Shown here: positions 6,184-9,000 of the stretch, one piece after another
Layout: each line of letters begins with the position of its first letter
Numbering within the stretch: the stretch's first letter is position 1
From: Psychromonas sp.
GTDB taxonomy: Bacteria; Pseudomonadota; Gammaproteobacteria; Enterobacterales; Psychromonadaceae
Assembly: GCA_023145575.1 (NCBI GenBank)
Contig: JAGLDN010000126.1
Coordinates: 1 to 9,000, forward strand
Direction: 5' to 3'
DNA length: 9,000 nt
Made by a program: the position numbers and the translations under genes
Notes under the pieces: generated by a model
Database searches by the model: none
Seen by the model: only the letters and a program-made list of their open reading frames with translations
Told to the model about the DNA's origin: nothing

Positions 6184-7986
6184 TCATTTATCTTTACCAA
6201 TGTGTAGAACCGCGAGGAATGCCTCTTGAGGTACATCAACGTTGCCAACTGACTTCATCCGTTTTTTACCTTCTTTTTGCTTCTTTAGCAGTTTTTTCTT
6301 ACGGCTAATATCTCCACCATAACATTTCGCGATAACGTTTTTACGTAGTTGGCGAACCGTTGAACGTGCGATAACTTTAGATCCAATCGCTGCTTGAATT
6401 GCAATATCAAACATTTGTCGCGGAATAAGCTCTTTCATCTTTTCAACAAGTAATCGTCCATAATTCTCAGAGTTTGCTTTGTGCGTGATTAATGCGAGTG
6501 CATCAACACGATCACCATTAATCATAACATCGACACGCACCATGTCGGCTGGCTGGAATTTAACAAAATTATATTCAAGTGATGCATAACCGCGGCTGGT
6601 TGATTTTAAACGATCAAAAAAGTCCATGACGACTTCACCCATTGGAATATTATATGTTAGCGCCACTTGATTGCCATGATAAACCATGCTGACTTGCATG
6701 CCACGTTTTTGAATGCAAAGTGTAATGACATTGCCTAAATATTCTTGCGGCACAAGAATATTACATTCCGCAATTGGTTCGCGTATTTCGAAGATGTCAT
6801 TTATTGCTGGCAATTTAGCTGGACTATCAATATAGATAACCTCACCTTTTGATGTTTCAATTTCATATATAACGGTTGGCGCGGTTGTGATCAAATCAAG
6901 ATCATACTCTCGCTCTAAACGTTCTTGGATGATCTCCATGTGCAACATACCTAGGAAACCACACCTAAAACCAAAACCTAATGCAGATGAATTTTCAGGT
7001 TGATAAAATAACGACGCATCATTAATGCTTAATTTTCCTAATGCATCACGAAAGTTTTCGAAATCATCTGAACTCACAGGGAAAAGTCCAGCATAAACCT
7101 GCGGTTTCACACGTTTAAATCCAGTCAACGCATCAGTTGCAGGATTGACTGTTGTCGTTAAGGTATCCCCCACTGGTGCGCCAAGAATATTTTTAATACC
7201 CGCAATGATATAACCGACTTCGCCAGTTTTTAGCGTGTCCTTTTCAACTTGTTTCGGGGTAAAATAACCCACTTTACTGACTAAATGCACATCTCCTGTT
7301 GACATTACTTTCATTTTATCGCCAACTTTTATTTGGCCATTTTTAATACGTACTAATGAAACAACACCTTGATAGCTATCAAACCATGAATCAATGATAA
7401 GTGCCTGAAGTGGCAGATCTAAATCACCTTCTGGCGGTGGCACAGAACGTACAATTTCTTCTAAAACGAGGGCAATACCAATCCCTGTTTTGGCGCTACA
7501 CTGCACCGAATCTGTTGCGTCAATACCAATAATATCTTCGATTTCCTGAGCTACACGATCAGCATTGGCTGCCGGTAAATCAATTTTATTTATGATTGGA
7601 ATAACTTCTAAATTCATATCTAACGCAGTATAACAGTTAGCAAGTGTCTGTGCTTCAACACCTTGCCCTGCATCTACAACTAATAACGCACCTTCACAAG
7701 CCGCGAGTGAACGAGATACTTCATAAGAAAAATCAACATGCCCTGGCGTATCGATAAAGTTTAACTGGTAAATTTCACCATTATTCGCTTTATAATCAAG
7801 CGTAACACTTTGGGCTTTAATCGTGATACCACGCTCGCGTTCAATATCCATTGAATCAAGAACTTGCTTGGTCATTTCGCGATCACTTAAGCCACCACAT
7901 ACACTGATTAAGCGATCGGAAAGCGTTGATTTACCGTGATCTATGTGTGCAATAATGGAAAAGTTACGAATATGCTTAATTAACAA
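6184..7986 (-). CDS. lepA: Elongation factor 4 (LepA), translational GTPase
   Basis: A ribosome-associated GTPase, related to EF-G, implicated in back-translocation of stalled ribosomes and in 30S biogenesis; it is cytoplasmic with a membrane-stored fraction. The 600 residues match E. coli (599). The G domain is complete: AHIDHGKST (13-21), RERGITIKA (50-58), DTPGHVDF (79-86), NKIDLP (133-138) and SAK (164-166). The LepA-specific C-terminal domain is seen in CYGGDISRKKKLLKKQKEGK, followed by KRMKSVGNVDVPQEAFL. There is no ATG at the expected place: relatives begin MKxIRNFSIIAHID, and here the codon before AAG-CAT is ATT. TTG two codons earlier (7984-7986) has AGG 8 bases upstream, and an in-frame TAG lies just beyond, so TTG is the best start. 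It is the first gene of lepA-lepB-rnc-era. Confidence 0.97.
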   Translation of the reverse strand: MLIKHIRNFSIIAHIDHGKSTLSDRLISVCGGLSDREMTKQVLDSMDIERERGITIKAQSVTLDYKANNGEIYQLNFIDTPGHVDFSYEVSRSLAACEGALLVVDAGQGVEAQTLANCYTALDMNLEVIPIINKIDLPAANADRVAQEIEDIIGIDATDSVQCSAKTGIGIALVLEEIVRSVPPPEGDLDLPLQALIIDSWFDSYQGVVSLVRIKNGQIKVGDKMKVMSTGDVHLVSKVGYFTPKQVEKDTLKTGEVGYIIAGIKNILGAPVGDTLTTTVNPATDALTGFKRVKPQVYAGLFPVSSDDFENFRDALGKLSINDASLFYQPENSSALGFGFRCGFLGMLHMEIIQERLEREYDLDLITTAPTVIYEIETSKGEVIYIDSPAKLPAINDIFEIREPIAECNILVPQEYLGNVITLCIQKRGMQVSMVYHGNQVALTYNIPMGEVVMDFFDRLKSTSRGYASLEYNFVKFQPADMVRVDVMINGDRVDALALITHKANSENYGRLLVEKMKELIPRQMFDIAIQAAIGSKVIARSTVRQLRKNVIAKCYGGDISRKKKLLKKQKEGKKRMKSVGNVDVPQEAFLAVLHIGKDK

Positions 7987-7998
7987 TTTAAATACCTA
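7984..7998 (-). promoter_or_regulatory. Start region of lepA: TTG codon with short Shine-Dalgarno
   Basis: Read leftwards: TAGGTATTTAAA then TTG TTA ATT AAG CAT. AGG (7995-7997) is 8 bases from TTG, an acceptable spacing, and 14 bases from ATT, which would be too far. The in-frame TAG at 7996-7998 excludes any longer protein. The Shine-Dalgarno core is only three or four bases long, so initiation is probably modest. Confidence 0.6.
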
Positions 7999-8152
7999 TG
8001 TTTATTATTTGAAAATTTGTTCGCTATATTATGTCTTTTTCTAGGAGATAAACCTATTTAACCTAACGTAAAAATTTATTATTTTGTATAAGTTCGGATG
8101 CAAAAGAAAGGTGTAATATTCCCCCGCTACGCTTAGCGTCCTAAAAGCCTGT

Positions 8153-8186
8153 CATAAAATTAACTAAATATGTTAATTATTTTATG
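8153..8186. repeat. Long A+T-rich inverted repeat, related to the one at 3325-3350
   Basis: AATTAAC/GTTAATT (8158-8164/8172-8178) forms a perfect stem that extends to CATAAAATTAAC paired with GTTAAT-TTTATG around a three-base bulge. Over 26 bases (8158-8183) the sequence matches 3325-3350 at 23 positions, so both spacers carry the same small element. It could be a regulator-binding palindrome or a transcript hairpin. Confidence 0.5.
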
Positions 8187-8255
8187 CATATTGCATGGAA
8201 TCTATTGGGCTAGTCATGCCTTCGATTCAAGCAAAATAAAGTCATATATTCATTA

Positions 8256-8275
8256 ATGTTGACAACCTTCAACAT
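8256..8275. repeat. Perfect inverted repeat ATGTTGA-N6-TCAACAT
   Basis: Seven-base arms (8256-8262 and 8269-8275) flank CAACCT. The size and symmetry would suit an operator or a short hairpin. It lies about 270 bp upstream of lepA and no regulator is recognised, so no function is assigned. Confidence 0.35.
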
Positions 8276-8606
8276 GATGTTCCGTTATAAAATTGCTATC
8301 TCGAGGATCAGCAAATGCGTTATCGATTTTGAGTTACTAATACATCATGTAATTTTTTACACTATGTTGTGCACGATTAATAATAACAAGATCATAATTA
8401 TCAAAGCAAAATATCAGGTGTTCATAATAACCATGAAAACAAATTGATAAATTTTTTGGCGTTCTGTGTAAATTTAGTATCCTCATTCGCTGCTACTCTA
8501 TAGTGTTGTGAATTGAGAAAAGGAAAGCTATTTATTGTCATTGTTATGATAACATTTACCTTGCTAATTTTACACCGTGAAGTCGTAGATACCCCGTACT
8601 AATAAA

Positions 8607-8693
8607 AGTGTTTTATTTCTCCGTCAACTCAAACACTATGGCAAGGCGGGTTTGATGACCTATCCATAATTAGCGAAGCTAATCGTTTGCCAT
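8607..8693. other. Structured non-coding island with consecutive hairpins
   Basis: Three complementary pairs follow each other: AGTGTTT/AAACACT (8607-8613/8631-8637), then immediately ATGGCAA/TTGCCAT (8638-8644/8687-8693), which encloses the tight hairpin ATTAGC-GAA-GCTAAT (8669-8683). The arms abut, giving a two-domain fold. This might be an intergenic palindromic repeat, a transcript 3' end, or a small RNA. No promoter or U-run clearly belongs to it. Confidence 0.35.
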
Positions 8694-8784
8694 TAGTTTA
8701 AATAAAAAGAGAGTTACAATACCTTCGCAAAATGAAAGTTAACCAATTTTTGCAAGTTTTCAGCCAGTAAATTATTGATGTATA

Positions 8785-8995
8785 TATACCCATGTGACGT
8801 AAAAATGCTTTGTCAAGCACAAGCTCGATGATCAGAACAAGGCATAATATTAGGTAATTGTTGTTCACTTTTCGATTATTGTATCGCAGTATTGGTTTTC
8901 GATCTTGTGCCCCGCAGGGCAAGGCAACTACCACCATCCTGCGTTTTTATAAAATCTCTATGTAGAATGACTACATAGGAATTAAAGTCATTATT
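8785..8995. repeat. Dispersed intergenic repeat, copy R2 (inverted partner of 1-210)
   Basis: The second copy of the window-end repeat, in the opposite orientation to R1, opening with TATACCCATGTGACGT and ending near GGAATTAAAGTCATTATT. Its terminal hairpin is perfect here: CTATGTAG-AATGA-CTACATAG (8958-8978). The GC palindrome of R1 appears as GCCCCGCAGGGC (8909-8920). The 17-mer AAAATGCTTTGTCAAGC (8802-8818) recurs in the era-recO spacer. The minus-strand open frame at 8698-8937 runs through this repeat and is not a credible gene. Confidence 0.85.
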
Positions 8996-9000
8996 TTAAT

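Larger units (their letters stand above)
7999..8784. other. Gene-free spacer upstream of lepA
   Basis: About 800 bp of A+T-rich DNA without a convincing gene. The longest open frame (8256-8447, plus strand) begins at an ATG that is itself an arm of an inverted repeat, has no Shine-Dalgarno and reads as low-complexity I/K/N-rich peptide, so I reject it. The lepA promoter must lie here, but I cannot place it: TAATAT-like -10 words near 8030 lack a good -35. Inverted repeats within it are listed separately. A perfect 13-base palindrome TGTTATGATAACA (8542-8554) and a small hairpin CGCTA-CGCT-TAGCG (8125-8138) also lie here. Confidence 0.5.

Noticed and set aside
8256..8447. 63-codon open frame on the plus strand
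   Set aside because: Low-complexity I/K/N-rich product, no ribosome-binding site, ATG forms part of an inverted repeat, and no family is recognised.
8536..8610. AAGGAAA followed by short frames near 8548 in the plus strand
   Set aside because: The Shine-Dalgarno-like word is about 20 bases from the nearest ATG and the frame is only 18 codons long.
8698..8937. 79-codon open frame on the minus strand at the right end
   Set aside because: It lies mostly inside repeat copy R2, has no Shine-Dalgarno site, and R1 does not keep a matching frame.
1..9000. CRISPR array, tRNA or rRNA genes
   Set aside because: No regularly spaced direct repeats, and no cloverleaf or rRNA sequence noticed on either strand.

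Overview
This 9 kb window looks like chromosomal DNA from an AT-rich gammaproteobacterium. The gene order lepA-lepB-rnc-era-recO-pdxJ is the classic gammaproteobacterial one. The protein sequences (PdxJ, RNase III, Era and LepB close to the enterobacterial/Vibrio type) together with structured, A+T-rich spacers suggest a marine Alteromonadales/Vibrionales-type organism, for example near Psychromonas or Moritella. The family and order are established from gene content; the genus is only a guess. All seven recognised protein genes lie on the minus strand, so the window reads right to left.

Right to left: 8785-8995 is a copy (R2) of a dispersed repeat of about 210 bp. Next comes an 800-bp gene-free stretch with several perfect short inverted repeats. 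lepA (back-translocating GTPase EF4) follows with an apparent TTG start, then lepB (signal peptidase I), rnc (RNase III, ATGA overlap with lepB) and era (ribosome-assembly GTPase, 2 bp after rnc). A 551-bp gap then separates era from recO. It carries a hairpin-rich repeat related to the window-end repeats, a promoter-like sequence, and a near-perfect Shine-Dalgarno site serving a possible 21-residue leader ORF that overlaps the recO start. recO (recombination mediator) and pdxJ (pyridoxine 5'-phosphate synthase) are 12 bp apart. After pdxJ, where acpS often sits in gammaproteobacteria, there is a SufS/CsdA-type cysteine desulfurase. The left end (1-210) is repeat copy R1, inverted relative to R2.

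Functionally the right half is a translation/RNA-processing/secretion operon (EF4, leader peptidase, RNase III, Era), probably one transcript with translational coupling. The left half (recO-pdxJ-csdA) seems to have been given its own promoter where the repeat-bearing gap breaks the ancestral era-recO linkage. PdxJ feeds synthesis of pyridoxal phosphate, the cofactor of the adjacent cysteine desulfurase; that link is an inference from context.

The coding part is ordinary housekeeping. The unusual content is in the spacers: the inverted repeat pair bracketing the whole window, the multi-hairpin element between era and recO with a DnaA-box-like word in one loop, and the possible leader ORF controlling recO.
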